A DNA stretch of 64,000 nt from positions 154,528-218,527 of the forward strand of contig WBUK01000003.1 in assembly GCA_008933765.1 (NCBI GenBank), given 5' to 3'. A program made the translations under genes and the position numbers. A model generated the notes under the pieces. It was given only the letters and a program-made list of their open reading frames with translations, was not told the DNA's origin and did no database searches. Position 1 is the stretch's first letter. Every line of letters starts with the position of its first letter. The stretch comes from Ignavibacteriaceae bacterium. Lineage in GTDB: Bacteria; Bacteroidota; Ignavibacteria; Ignavibacteriales; Ignavibacteriaceae. Shown one piece after another: positions 42,476 through 51,562 of the stretch.

Positions 42476-44479
42476 CTACAACCTAAACGAGACACCTCCG
42501 GTGAGGAAGCGCCCGGGCATTGTAACACCGCTTTCGAACACACGATATTGGTCAAAAATGTTGTTAGCACGGAAATAGACCTCGGCAGTCCAGGTTGGTG
42601 AAGCAAACAGCCACGAAATTCTTGCGTTGAACACGGCAGAACCGGCAATTTCAACTTTACCGCCCGGCACATCTGCGTCATATTCGATCTGTTTTCCGGT
42701 CAACTCCGACTCAACCAAAATGCTTAATTCTTTAATCGGCTTTGCTTCAAATGCAATCAAACTAAGGATTTCCGGTTTATTTTCGATCACATCTTCGGTT
42801 TCACCGTCGTTTTTGCCTTTTGCACTCAAGTACATGAAGTTACCGTGAAGGTTGAAGTGGCGCGAAAGCTGGAAATCGTAAACGGTTTCGAAACCGACAA
42901 TTCTTGCGTCAGCTAAGTTCACTCTCATTTTCCTCTTAAGTGGGTCTTCAGATGCAGGCAGTGTTATCTGAACCATCAAATCGGAATAGAGATTGTAGAA
43001 ACCGGAAAGTTTAACCCGAACACCCGCAGCGTTATAAATGAAACCGACATCCGTCAGTGTTCCTTTTTCAGGCTTCAGATCAGGATTTGGTTTCATTTTA
43101 CCGAGTGCGCCTGAAAAACCCTCTCTTAAGCTGGCGAAGCGGTTGCGATATGTGAATCCGCCATACACTTCCCAGTTGTTCGAAAGAGTGTAAGAGAGTG
43201 AGGCAAATGCTCCGGGTGAGGAAGATTTTGTGTTCTCATATTCCGTGAAAGCACCCGTTTTTCCTTTTATATCCATATCGTAAAGAGCGCCTGCCAAAAG
43301 GCTGAAAGCATCTTTCTTGAAAGAATATTCAACACCGGCACTCAAAAGTGATTCCGAAAAATCAAGATCGGAGGTCTGAACGCCATTTTTATCCGAGAGT
43401 TTCTCGTTGTGGTTCGAGGTAGAAAAGTTAAACACACCCGTTATAGCATTGGCTTCATCTATACTGTAAGTTGAAGAGAGCCTTCCGCCAAAAGTACGGT
43501 CTAAATCTTTCTCAACTTCGTTGATTTTCGAGTAGGTCAGGTCGGTATAAGAATCGATCTGCTGCCCGTAGTTATCGAACCAAAGGACAGCCGTCAGGTC
43601 TTGCTTACCGGAAAGCCTGAACTTGGAGTTCGAGGAGATAATTATCCTCTGTTGATCCGGGTATCTCCAATAGCGTGTTTTGCTCGGCTTTTGATCCGTC
43701 TCGGGGATAACACCCTTTGAACCTGAATAAAAGTTAACCGACAGCCCCGTTTTTGCGTTATCGCTGATATGCCATTCACCGCGGGTAAACAAAGAGATTC
43801 TCTTTTTATCACTGTTGGTGATGTATTTGGCGCTTAAATCCTGGTTTTTCAGGTCGCTCGGTGCACCACCGGGAAGAGTCAAGCCTTTTGAATCCAACCA
43901 CGAGCCGGCAGCGATAAAGTTAAAGTTGCCTTTTCTATAGTCGTATGTACCGCCGGCGGTGTAAGTTCCGGCATCTGAACCACTGATTGAAATCGAGCCG
44001 TTGCTTCCGTCGATTGCCCTTTCATACGAGTTCAGGTTAAGAGCCCCGCCGAGAACATTGGGCCCATAGAGGATCGAGCTTGCGTTCTGGCTCACGGAAA
44101 TTTCACCAACAGCATCCAGCGGTACGATCGAAATATCGAATCTGCCGTCCCACGGAAGGTTCATCGGCACGCCGTCGAAAAAGTACCCTAAGTGCCTTTC
44201 GCCCGCCCCGCGCAGAAACATTAAAGATTCGCCGCGAGAGTTAGTTCTGATTCTTCCGGAAGGCACGAACCTTTCGATTTGAGAAAGATCGGTGGCATCC
44301 GATGTGCGCAACTCCTTAAAGTCGATAGTGGTAACTTGTGGAATTGCCAGTTCTTCAATTTTAAAGCCTGTGATGGCAACTTCGCCCAAGTGATAGGTTT
44401 TCAGAACAGAGTCCTTTCCGCCTTGAGCATATACCACCACAGCCGCTATTACAAATAATAATGCGGTTTTAATTTTCAT
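42476..44479 (-). CDS. TonB-dependent outer-membrane receptor
   Basis: 667 residues with a signal peptide (LLFVIAAVVVYAQ). A plug domain follows (LGEVAITGFKIEELAIPQV, SLMFLRGAGERHLGYFFDGV, NASSILYGPNVLGGALNL), then a 22-stranded barrel region ending RFLTGGVSFRL with a terminal aromatic-hydrophobic pattern. It would import a siderophore, vitamin or other ligand using TonB energy; no ligand-specific feature is visible. It follows a small membrane protein gene by about 35 bp on the same strand. Confidence 0.93.
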   Translation of the reverse strand: MKIKTALLFVIAAVVVYAQGGKDSVLKTYHLGEVAITGFKIEELAIPQVTTIDFKELRTSDATDLSQIERFVPSGRIRTNSRGESLMFLRGAGERHLGYFFDGVPMNLPWDGRFDISIVPLDAVGEISVSQNASSILYGPNVLGGALNLNSYERAIDGSNGSISISGSDAGTYTAGGTYDYRKGNFNFIAAGSWLDSKGLTLPGGAPSDLKNQDLSAKYITNSDKKRISLFTRGEWHISDNAKTGLSVNFYSGSKGVIPETDQKPSKTRYWRYPDQQRIIISSNSKFRLSGKQDLTAVLWFDNYGQQIDSYTDLTYSKINEVEKDLDRTFGGRLSSTYSIDEANAITGVFNFSTSNHNEKLSDKNGVQTSDLDFSESLLSAGVEYSFKKDAFSLLAGALYDMDIKGKTGAFTEYENTKSSSPGAFASLSYTLSNNWEVYGGFTYRNRFASLREGFSGALGKMKPNPDLKPEKGTLTDVGFIYNAAGVRVKLSGFYNLYSDLMVQITLPASEDPLKRKMRVNLADARIVGFETVYDFQLSRHFNLHGNFMYLSAKGKNDGETEDVIENKPEILSLIAFEAKPIKELSILVESELTGKQIEYDADVPGGKVEIAGSAVFNARISWLFASPTWTAEVYFRANNIFDQYRVFESGVTMPGRFLTGGVSFRL

Positions 44480-44513
44480 TTTTTCTCCATAATTTAAACT
44501 GAATTAATGTTTA

Positions 44514-45056
44514 TCAGGAGAATTGTCGGGGAGGGGGCACTAACGGGTCAGACCCGCCTTTGAGAAGTGAAAAATTGTGTTCGAACACCCCGATTAATTC
44601 ATCGGAGCCGTAGTAATTCAGGTTTGTAATTCCTTCAGCTGCAACAAAAATTGAGATAAGAATTGTAGATGCAGGAGTTGAGATCGGTTTCCCTTCGCGC
44701 GCTTTTTTTCCGAACTCTGCAATCAACCGTTCTTCATCTTTATCGTTAATGCAGAAATATTGCAATTTGTCCTCAACTTGCACCATGCGCACCACATCGT
44801 ACATCTTACCCTGATAAGTAAACTCGTGCGGTTCTATGAAAACGAAACCGGCTTTTTCCTGTTCCGCTTTTTCACGCGGCATAGTGAAAGATTCGAGCCT
44901 GTCTTCAGGAATTCCTGCGAAAATTGCCCTTTTAATCTCTCTTTTAATCGCTTTTTGTTTGTAGTAAAAAAGAACCGGTGAACCGAAAAGATTAAAAAAC
45001 ATTGCGCCAAGCAACAATATTTTTACAATTTTAAATTTTCGGTCTGAGACTCTCAT
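44514..45056 (-). CDS. Membrane-anchored protein of unknown function next to a TonB receptor
   Basis: 180 residues: an N-terminal hydrophobic helix (IVKILLLGAMFFNLFGSPVLFYY) followed by a basic stretch and a soluble domain. A FIEPHEFTYQGKMYDVVRM block and a FCINDKDEERLIAEFGKKA block look conserved-like, but I do not recognise the family. It sits between tdk and the TonB receptor and may be co-transcribed with the receptor. Its start codon is preceded within a few bases by a copy of the tdk gene end. Confidence 0.6.
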   Translation of the reverse strand: MRVSDRKFKIVKILLLGAMFFNLFGSPVLFYYKQKAIKREIKRAIFAGIPEDRLESFTMPREKAEQEKAGFVFIEPHEFTYQGKMYDVVRMVQVEDKLQYFCINDKDEERLIAEFGKKAREGKPISTPASTILISIFVAAEGITNLNYYGSDELIGVFEHNFSLLKGGSDPLVPPPRQFS

Positions 45057-45061
45057 TTTCT

Positions 45062-45149
45062 TTAGAATAGAGCGGGGTCTTCTGTAACTACACTGTTAGT
45101 TTTGGTGAATTTAAAATTTGTTCCATTCTTAGAACAGAGCGGGGTCTTC
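45062..45149. repeat. Copy of the tdk gene end, period 67 bp
   Basis: The tdk terminus with its stop (45129-45149) recurs at 45062-45082 with 20 of 21 bases identical. The 46 bp between them are unrelated to the flanks. On the minus strand the original tdk end is followed by AAGAATG and a 12-codon frame, while the copy is followed by AAAGAAAATG, the true start of the next gene. The event thus separated tdk from its neighbour. Confidence 0.8.
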
Positions 45150-45725
45150 CCCTTCGCCGGGGATATAGTGACATTTCCTGCACCGGGCTTCGTAACTGTC
45201 GGCAGCGCCGACTAAAACACGGTCGCCCGAAGCTATTGTTCTCTGTGTTCGCGAAGCGGGGTTGCCGCACACCACGCATATTGCAAGGGTTTTCGTTACA
45301 AACTCGGCGATAGCCATTAATTCCGGCATAGGTTCGAAGGGAACGCCGCGATAATCCTGATCCAAACCGGCAACCACCACCCGTTTGCCACTGTTTGCAA
45401 GATCTGTGCACACTTTTATCAGATCGTTGCTGAAAAACTGCGCTTCATCAATGCCCACAACCTGTGCGTCACCCACTCGTTCGTAAACCTCTGTGATATT
45501 ATTGATGTTAACCGACTCAATCGAAAGCTCGCTGTGCGACACAACGGAATCTGCCGAGTAACGGTTATCTATTACCGGTTTAAATACTATCACTTTTTGT
45601 TTTGCTATTTTTGCACGGCGCAGCCGGCGGATCAACTCCTCGGTCTTACCGCTAAACATACAGCCTACTACAACCTCTATCCAACCCGATCCCTTCGGTT
45701 GCATGTGTGGAAATTCATTCATCAT
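45129..45725 (-). CDS. tdk: Thymidine kinase
   Basis: 198 residues of type II thymidine kinase. P-loop [15 protein letters not shown] is followed by the DEAQFF Walker-B-like motif, the lasso region, and zinc-binding cysteines in [13 protein letters not shown] and CRKCHYIPG. It phosphorylates thymidine in the salvage pathway. The nearby cytidine deaminase gene (46297-46695) acts in the same salvage network. Its 3' end has been duplicated downstream. Confidence 0.96.
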   Translation of the reverse strand: MMNEFPHMQPKGSGWIEVVVGCMFSGKTEELIRRLRRAKIAKQKVIVFKPVIDNRYSADSVVSHSELSIESVNINNITEVYERVGDAQVVGIDEAQFFSNDLIKVCTDLANSGKRVVVAGLDQDYRGVPFEPMPELMAIAEFVTKTLAICVVCGNPASRTQRTIASGDRVLVGAADSYEARCRKCHYIPGEGEDPALF

Positions 45726-45845
45726 ATTTGTTTTATAATGTTCTTATCGGTTCTCTGTTTTTCGTTTTTTCAATATACATCAAAAAATCTTTGTCTTATA
45801 CGAATATGGTTTTTCACTCTATTAGATAAAAAAACTAAAAATAGA

Positions 45846-46229
45846 TTATAGCCTTATACAACTATAAGTAATAGTTTTATCACTGTACAAAATTTTGAAA
45901 CTCGTTCTACTATTCTTTTTTGCAGTTGAATCGTTAAGTTGAACTTTACAACTTACACCCATGTGATCAATTGCCGACCAACTCTTTGAAGCGCCACTTT
46001 TCCCGAGATATTTAGTTAACCTCACAACGCTTCCGGTGTTAAATTCAAGGGTTCCGGTGTTATCTTTTTTGAGAATAAAATCACACGACTGGTTTTCACC
46101 TTTGATATCAAAAAGTACTTTTCCTGTTGAGTTTAGTTTTACGACTATCCTTTCAATATCATAGGAACTCGTACTTTGTGCATACAGCATTATCGCACTA
46201 AAGAAGAAAATTAAAATCAACTTTTTCAT
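45846..46229 (-). CDS. Small secreted protein of unknown function
   Basis: 127 residues with a strong signal peptide (KKLILIFFFSAIMLYAQ). The mature part is about 110 residues of predicted beta structure with two cysteines (GENQSCDFILK and a MGVSCKVQLN segment) that could pair, plus one near the end. No family is recognised. It is flanked by tdk and cdd on the same strand with AT-rich gaps, so it is likely independently expressed. Confidence 0.6.
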   Translation of the reverse strand: MKKLILIFFFSAIMLYAQSTSSYDIERIVVKLNSTGKVLFDIKGENQSCDFILKKDNTGTLEFNTGSVVRLTKYLGKSGASKSWSAIDHMGVSCKVQLNDSTAKKNSRTSFKILYSDKTITYSCIRL

Positions 46230-46296
46230 TACAATACCTATAAATTTTTGGATATGTTTATTTATATTCTCACCCGCCTAAGACATTGATAAAAAT

Positions 46297-46695
46297 TCAC
46301 CTCAACTGTTCCCCGCCGAAGGAATGGGGTAATAGTTCATCCATCGAAAAAACTTTTATCTCGTTTTTCGAATTTATTAAAACAATTTCAAAATCGTTAC
46401 CGCAAAATTCAGCCATAAACTGGCGGCAGGCTCCGCAGGGGGTGCAAAAATCGTCCATATCGCCGACAACAGCGATAGCCTTAAATTTCTTTTTGCCGGC
46501 GGAAACAGCCTTCACAAAAGCGGTTCTTTCGGCACAAATCGTCAAACCGTACGATGCGTTTTCAACATTTGAGCCGAGCACCACCTCACCATCACCGGTA
46601 AGAAGTGCCGCCCCCACCCGAAATTTTGAGTATGGAGAATAACTCCCAAGTTGTGCCTCACGCGCTTTTTGCGCCAATTCGTTGTGATTCATCAT
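46297..46695 (-). CDS. cdd: Cytidine deaminase
   Basis: 132 residues of the homotetrameric cytidine deaminase class. Zinc-binding and catalytic motifs are visible: the Cys and Glu in LTICAERTAFVKAV, and two cysteines in TPCGACRQFM. It opens with SYSPYSKFRVGAALL, the substrate-binding start of the family. It converts cytidine and deoxycytidine to uridines for salvage. The 200-bp gap upstream (46696-46896) is AT-rich, with short degenerate TACCRTTAAG repeats at 46719 and 46792. Confidence 0.95.
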   Translation of the reverse strand: MMNHNELAQKAREAQLGSYSPYSKFRVGAALLTGDGEVVLGSNVENASYGLTICAERTAFVKAVSAGKKKFKAIAVVGDMDDFCTPCGACRQFMAEFCGNDFEIVLINSKNEIKVFSMDELLPHSFGGEQLR

Positions 46696-46896
46696 TTTAC
46701 CAATTTTTAATTATTACTACCATTAAGTTATTACTTTTTTCACAACTTATTACCATCATTAAATGATTATTTTCTAATTCAAAAATACCGCTACCGTTAA
46801 GTTGATATTTCTGTTGCCAGCTAACCTATACTGCAAAACTATTCATTCCGCGCTAAACCATCCCAACGCCCAAATCCCCCCCAAAAAAAAACACTA

Positions 46897-48303
46897 TTAT
46901 TGCCAGATAAAATAGGGCGGTACCATCAAAATCATGCCAAGAATGATGAAAATTATCTCAAGCGGAAAAACCCAGACAACCCATTTCTCGTAAGGAATCT
47001 TTGCAAGAGTTAAAATTCCCATCGTAACCGCAGAAGTGGGAATAATCATATTCGCGAAACCTTCGCCAAACTGAAAAGCCAGAACAGCCGTCTGACGCGA
47101 AACCCCCAAAATATCACTCAAAGGCGCCATAACAGGCATGGTGAGCGCCGCCTGACCCGAACCTGAAGGCACAAAAAACACAATCACCTTCTGAACAAAC
47201 AACATCACTATCGAAGAGCCAATAGGGTGCAAACCATCCAACGGAGCTGAAAAAGCATGCAAAATTGTGTCTATTATTTTTCCATCCGAAGCAACAATCA
47301 ACAAAGCACGGGAAAGTGCAACAACAAGCGCAGTTGAAATCATATCTTTTGCTCCGGCAACAAACGACTCGGCTATCTGGTTTGCCGAAAGCCTGCCGAC
47401 AACTCCCGTTATAATACCCGTAACAAGGAAAACGCCGCAAATTTCTTTAATGTACCACCCGTAATAAAGCACGCCGAACACAACGACAACTATACCCGTA
47501 ACGAAAGTAAGCAACACCAGCTTATGCTTCGTATCCATTCCGCCAAAATCTTCAAGGTCTGACATTTTCAGGTCTTTTCTCCGCTCCTGGTCAAGTGCAA
47601 AAGTGGGGCTTAACTCCGGGTTTTTCTTAATTTTTGCGGCATATCTCATCACCCACCAAATCGCAACTGCAGTGCAGATAACCCAAATAATCAGGCGATA
47701 TTCAATCCCCGACATAGGCGGCAAGCCGGCAATTCCCTGCGCAACCCCAATCGTGAACGGGTTCATAAATGCCGCCGCAAACCCTGTGGAAGCCGCCACG
47801 AAGGGAATAGCAACGCCGGTTACCGTATCGTAGCCAAGCACCAATGCCAACGGAATGAAAATCATAATAAAAGGAATTGTCTCCTCACTCATTCCGAAGG
47901 TTGCCCCCGCAAGTGAAAAAATGACCATAAAAATGGGGATCATCGCCATCCGGATAAATTCCGAACTTTTATGAGCCTTTGCGAGCGCCTTAATTCCGGC
48001 GTCGATTGCCTCGGTTCTTTGGAACACATAAAATGCGCCGCCGACAAAGAGAATAAAAACAATAATCTGCGAGGCTTCCATAAAGCCCTTGATCGGCGCC
48101 ATTATAAGGTTTAAGTTAAACTGTGAAGATGGCTCTACTTCTTTGTAAGAACCCGGCTTAACCAGATCTACCATCTGACCGTTTATCTCGGTTTGTACCC
48201 GGTCGTATTCACCGGCGGGAACAAACAGTGTGAAAATAGCGGTTATTACCAACAAAACCGATAACAACACTAAGGTGTTAGGAACTTTTACTTTGATTTT
48301 CAT
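46897..48303 (-). CDS. YfcC-family (C4-dicarboxylate carrier-like) membrane transporter
   Basis: 468 residues with about a dozen hydrophobic segments, belonging to the DcuC/YfcC anion-transporter family. Typical blocks are PNTLVLLSVLLVITAIFT followed by PAGEYDR, the FGMSEETIPFIMIFIPLAL segment, and FVPSGSGQAALTMPVMAPL near the C-terminus. The family moves dicarboxylates or amino acids; the substrate is unknown. The ATG lies 4 bp from the first unit of the 67-bp-period array upstream. Confidence 0.88.
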   Translation of the reverse strand: MKIKVKVPNTLVLLSVLLVITAIFTLFVPAGEYDRVQTEINGQMVDLVKPGSYKEVEPSSQFNLNLIMAPIKGFMEASQIIVFILFVGGAFYVFQRTEAIDAGIKALAKAHKSSEFIRMAMIPIFMVIFSLAGATFGMSEETIPFIMIFIPLALVLGYDTVTGVAIPFVAASTGFAAAFMNPFTIGVAQGIAGLPPMSGIEYRLIIWVICTAVAIWWVMRYAAKIKKNPELSPTFALDQERRKDLKMSDLEDFGGMDTKHKLVLLTFVTGIVVVVFGVLYYGWYIKEICGVFLVTGIITGVVGRLSANQIAESFVAGAKDMISTALVVALSRALLIVASDGKIIDTILHAFSAPLDGLHPIGSSIVMLFVQKVIVFFVPSGSGQAALTMPVMAPLSDILGVSRQTAVLAFQFGEGFANMIIPTSAVTMGILTLAKIPYEKWVVWVFPLEIIFIILGMILMVPPYFIWQ

Positions 48304-48307
48304 AAGG

Positions 48308-48471
48308 CACTTTTTTGATTTGTTGCTTGAAAATTAATATCACCGTTGATGGCGGCGTGCTTCCCGGGCAGGAACACTTCTGTTATTTGTTGCTTGAAAA
48401 TTAACATGTAATCCGAAAGCATTTAAGTTTCGGTGTCATCACACTTCTGTTATTTGTTGCTTGAAAATTAA
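48308..48471. repeat. CRISPR-like mini-array: three 30-bp repeats, two 37-bp unique spacers
   Basis: The repeats 48308-48337, 48375-48404 and 48442-48471 have a constant 67-bp period. The second and third are identical over 30 bp, and the first differs at three positions. The two 37-bp intervals (48338-48374 and 48405-48441) are unrelated to each other and to the flanks, and the first is GC-rich. The array lies between the divergent YfcC-type and T9SS genes. No cas genes are in the window and only three repeats exist, so it may be an isolated insertion product and not a functional CRISPR. Confidence 0.85.
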
Positions 48472-48528
48472 CCCGAGATTGGTTATTTTATTTTCCTGTT
48501 TTTAAAATTATTAAAAGTTGAGCAAAAA

Positions 48529-50613
48529 ATGAAAACATTTGTTACATTTTTACTGCTGACTGTAAAATTTTTTTCACAACCGCTGTATTTCCCCTTAGAT
48601 ACTGTTGCCGCGGATGACAGATTTAACAATCGGCAAACTATGTTGTATGACAGCCAAGGCGCTGTGCATATTGTCTATTCCGGAAACTTAGGCACCAACA
48701 GCCCCTCCCGTGAAATTTTTTATGCCACGAACGCGGGTTCAGGCAACTTTGTAACAACTCGTTTAACAAACGATAACTACGACCAAAACTACCCCACTAT
48801 TTCGATGGATCAGAACGGCAAGATACACATCGGGATGATTGCAAACGACCCGGTTTCAGGGAACTACCAGGTGAAATACACCAACAATATTTCCGGTACA
48901 TTTTTTGAGCCTGTTTCAATCACTTCCGGTGGTGATAACAAGGCGACGCCGGGGTCAACTGTGGGGCCCGACGGCAAAGTCCACTTTGTTTATTTCACAA
49001 CCGTCACGGATAAAGTTTACTACCGGTGGTTCGACCCGGCAACCCAAACCCTCTCCCCCGAAACCTACATTGCAGATGGCGCCACTTCCGGCGATTTAGA
49101 CGCCCAGATTGCCTTCGATAAAAACGGTAAAATGCACATTTTATTTAAAGGCGGCGGCGTGTTCGGGGGACCAATCAGATATTTCAACGATGTTTCCGGT
49201 ACGCTTCAGGAAGTGGCAACCGGCGTTACGGGGAATGTTAACGCACCCAGATTTGTGTTCGACAGCAACAACAAAGTGCACATCATCTACCGCAACAGTT
49301 CAACGAACAGATTAGGTTATATCAACAACACTTCAGGCAATTTTTCATCGCCTGTGTTTTTTACTCCCCCAGGGCAGATGCCGGCAAGTTACTCAAACAT
49401 TGCGATGGATGCCAACGACAGGATTTATGTAATTTATCAGTCTTCGCAATCCGCATCGGGCAAAGGATTTTTCCTTGTGCACGGTAAAGAGGGCGTTTTT
49501 TCCGACACCCTGCGCGTCTATGATATTACGCCGCAATATGTTACACGGAATACCAGCGCAGTTGTTGCGCGCGGAAATGGTGAAGTGGCAATGACATTTT
49601 CACCAGCCGGTGTAAGAAACGGCGAGGTTTACTGCGATATTCTCTTTAAAACCGGGCACCTCTTCTCAGAGCCAAACATCGTCCTCAGTGATTCACTTTT
49701 AGATTTCGGTACTGTTGTTTTGTTTAATACCCCGAAAAAGGATTTTAAAATCTACAACACCGGGAACGATACACTTCACATTTCAGAGTATGTCTGGTCT
49801 TCACAAAACTTTGCAATTCAGCTTGATTACCCCGAAACTATTGCGCCCGGAGATTCTGCAAAAGTTACTTTTATCTACCTCCCTACTGAACCGGGAGTAA
49901 CGGTTGATACTCTGAAAATCCACTCGGATGATCCCGATGAACCCGTGGTTCAAGTGGTGATGACGGGCACAGCGGTTGAAGCTGAACCGGAGATTTCGCT
50001 CTCTAAAGATACACTCTTTTTTATGATGGAACCGAACTATGCTCAGACCGATTCATTTTTTATTAAAAATGTTGGAACCGGCAACTTGGCAGTTGACTCA
50101 ATTGTCCCAACCGCTCGGCTTGCACAGTATATTTTGAATATTACCGATTCGATACCCCCACTTGCGCCGGGCGACTCGTTCATGGTCTATGTTCACACCC
50201 AATTTCCCGTTACAAAGTTTGAAGAAATATTTTTGGATACACTCTTCATCTTTTCGAACGACCCGGTAAATCCGGTTACCAATTTATTTGTCCTTTGGGA
50301 TGAAGTTTCTTCAGCGAAAGAGCCGGGTGTTGTGAACGATTATTATCTCTCGCAAAACTATCCAAACCCGTTCAACCCGGAGACAAAAATTGATTTTGCG
50401 CTCCCGAAAGGGGGAAGTGTAACCTTAGAAGTGTTTAATTCTGTCGGTGAAAAAGTAGCCGTTTTGGTTAACGGCGAATTGCCGGCGGGCAGGTACTCTG
50501 TGCTATTTAACGGATCAGCACTCAACGGGGCGGCACTTCCTTCCGGAATTTATTTATACCGTCTGACAGCCGGCGATTTCACGGCAACACGCAAATTTAT
50601 CCTTCTGAAGTAG
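48529..50613 (+). CDS. Secreted beta-propeller/choice-of-anchor-D protein with T9SS sorting domain
   Basis: 694 residues. A short signal peptide (KTFVTFLLLTVKFFSQ) is followed by BNR-like repeats to about residue 380, each with an NGKIHIG- or NKVHIIY-type turn. Two choice-of-anchor D (ASH-like) domains follow (LLDFGTVVLFNTPKKDFKIY, and a parallel FFMMEPNYAQTDSFFIKNVG). A type A T9SS sorting domain ends the protein (SQNYPNPFNPETKIDFALP to TRKFILLK). It is probably displayed on or released from the cell surface. Function unknown; monocistronic. Confidence 0.85.
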   Translation: MKTFVTFLLLTVKFFSQPLYFPLDTVAADDRFNNRQTMLYDSQGAVHIVYSGNLGTNSPSREIFYATNAGSGNFVTTRLTNDNYDQNYPTISMDQNGKIHIGMIANDPVSGNYQVKYTNNISGTFFEPVSITSGGDNKATPGSTVGPDGKVHFVYFTTVTDKVYYRWFDPATQTLSPETYIADGATSGDLDAQIAFDKNGKMHILFKGGGVFGGPIRYFNDVSGTLQEVATGVTGNVNAPRFVFDSNNKVHIIYRNSSTNRLGYINNTSGNFSSPVFFTPPGQMPASYSNIAMDANDRIYVIYQSSQSASGKGFFLVHGKEGVFSDTLRVYDITPQYVTRNTSAVVARGNGEVAMTFSPAGVRNGEVYCDILFKTGHLFSEPNIVLSDSLLDFGTVVLFNTPKKDFKIYNTGNDTLHISEYVWSSQNFAIQLDYPETIAPGDSAKVTFIYLPTEPGVTVDTLKIHSDDPDEPVVQVVMTGTAVEAEPEISLSKDTLFFMMEPNYAQTDSFFIKNVGTGNLAVDSIVPTARLAQYILNITDSIPPLAPGDSFMVYVHTQFPVTKFEEIFLDTLFIFSNDPVNPVTNLFVLWDEVSSAKEPGVVNDYYLSQNYPNPFNPETKIDFALPKGGSVTLEVFNSVGEKVAVLVNGELPAGRYSVLFNGSALNGAALPSGIYLYRLTAGDFTATRKFILLK

Positions 50614-50618
50614 TACGG

Positions 50619-50668
50619 CGAATGATAATTTTTAGTTTTGAGATAGCACATCGAGTGATAATTTTTAG
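50619..50668 (+). repeat. 17-bp direct repeat after the T9SS gene, period 33 bp
   Basis: CGAATGATAATTTTTAG at 50619 recurs as CGAGTGATAATTTTTAG at 50652, one mismatch in 17. It sits between the T9SS gene stop and ruvC. The gap holds no gene. Confidence 0.7.
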
Positions 50669-50760
50669 ATTTAATACGGTTAATCACAGAATCTCTGCCC
50701 CCGGAGAAGACCGAGGCGCATTAAAGTGATTACCTGTGGATCGGAACCGGGTGAGGTTAA

Positions 50761-51300
50761 ATGATTATACTCGGAATTGACCCCGGTACAGTGAAGTGTG
50801 GGTATGGCGTAGTTCAGGTGTTGCAAAAAGGGAGGGCGGCTTTGGGTTACGGCATCATTAATGTGCCTGCAAAATTGAAAATGCCCGATAAACTTGCGTA
50901 TATATACAACGAAATAGAAAATGTGATCAGGCAATACCGTCCCGTTGAGTGTGCGGTTGAAACTGCGTTTTACGGGAAGAATATCCAGTCTGCCTTGAAA
51001 TTGGGATATGCACGGGGCACTGCAATAATTGCCGCCGTGAGGGGCGGGTTGCACATCTCGGAGTTTTCACCCAAAGAAGTGAAAAAATCGGTTACCGGAA
51101 AAGGCGGGGCATCGAAAGAACAGGTGAATTATATGGTTAAAACCTTGCTTAACCTTAACGGCAAAGAGATTCCTTTGGACGCCTCTGATGCGCTGGCGAT
51201 TGCCTTGTGTGCCTCTTTCAAACCGGAAGATGATAAAAAGCGACCAAACTCGTGGGAGGATTTTATCAGACAAAACCCCGATAAACTGGTTAACTTGTAG
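50761..51300 (+). CDS. ruvC: Crossover junction endodeoxyribonuclease
   Basis: 179 residues of Holliday-junction resolvase. Catalytic acids are visible in MIILGIDPGTVKCGYGVV (first Asp), AVETAFYGKNIQSALKLG (Glu) and the C-terminal LDASDALAIALC (two Asp). The basic loop VKKSVTGKGGASKEQV binds DNA. GAGG lies just upstream of the ATG. ruvA lies 262 bp downstream on the same strand, so expression may be shared although the gap is unusually long and filled with degenerate repeats; ruvB is not in the window. Confidence 0.96.
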   Translation: MIILGIDPGTVKCGYGVVQVLQKGRAALGYGIINVPAKLKMPDKLAYIYNEIENVIRQYRPVECAVETAFYGKNIQSALKLGYARGTAIIAAVRGGLHISEFSPKEVKKSVTGKGGASKEQVNYMVKTLLNLNGKEIPLDASDALAIALCASFKPEDDKKRPNSWEDFIRQNPDKLVNL

Positions 51301-51343
51301 TTACTGTTTTTTGATTGTTTTTTATTCTTGCTCTGTGTAAACG

Positions 51344-51545
51344 GGAATTAGCCCGAAAATAGCAGTTAAAAGTTATACATAGAATTAGTTTTAATTATAC
51401 AGAATACCGGTTGAAAATTGAACAATAGATTTGCTGCAATTAACATGAAAGCATCTGTTGAAATTTATTGAAAAACCCGCTGAAAACTAAATAATAGAAC
51501 AGCCGGAATCAGCACGAAAACTTGAACTGAAATTTAAATAAAAGG
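51344..51545 (+). repeat. Degenerate 69-70-bp-period repeats between ruvC and ruvA
   Basis: Related segments begin at 51344 (GGAATTAGCCCGAAAATAG), 51436 (GCAATTAACATGAAAGCAT) and 51505 (GGAATCAGCACGAAAACTT). A second series opens at 51407 and 51477 (CCGGTTGAAAATTG and CCGCTGAAAACTAA). The pattern fills most of the 262-bp gap. It is too diverged to tell how it arose; no gene was seen. Confidence 0.6.
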
Positions 51546-51562
51546 TCTCCACCCGAAAAGAT

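Noticed and set aside
48308..48471. Genuine, functional CRISPR locus
   Set aside because: Only three repeats, a native first repeat, and no cas genes in the window. It is kept as a CRISPR-like repeat only.
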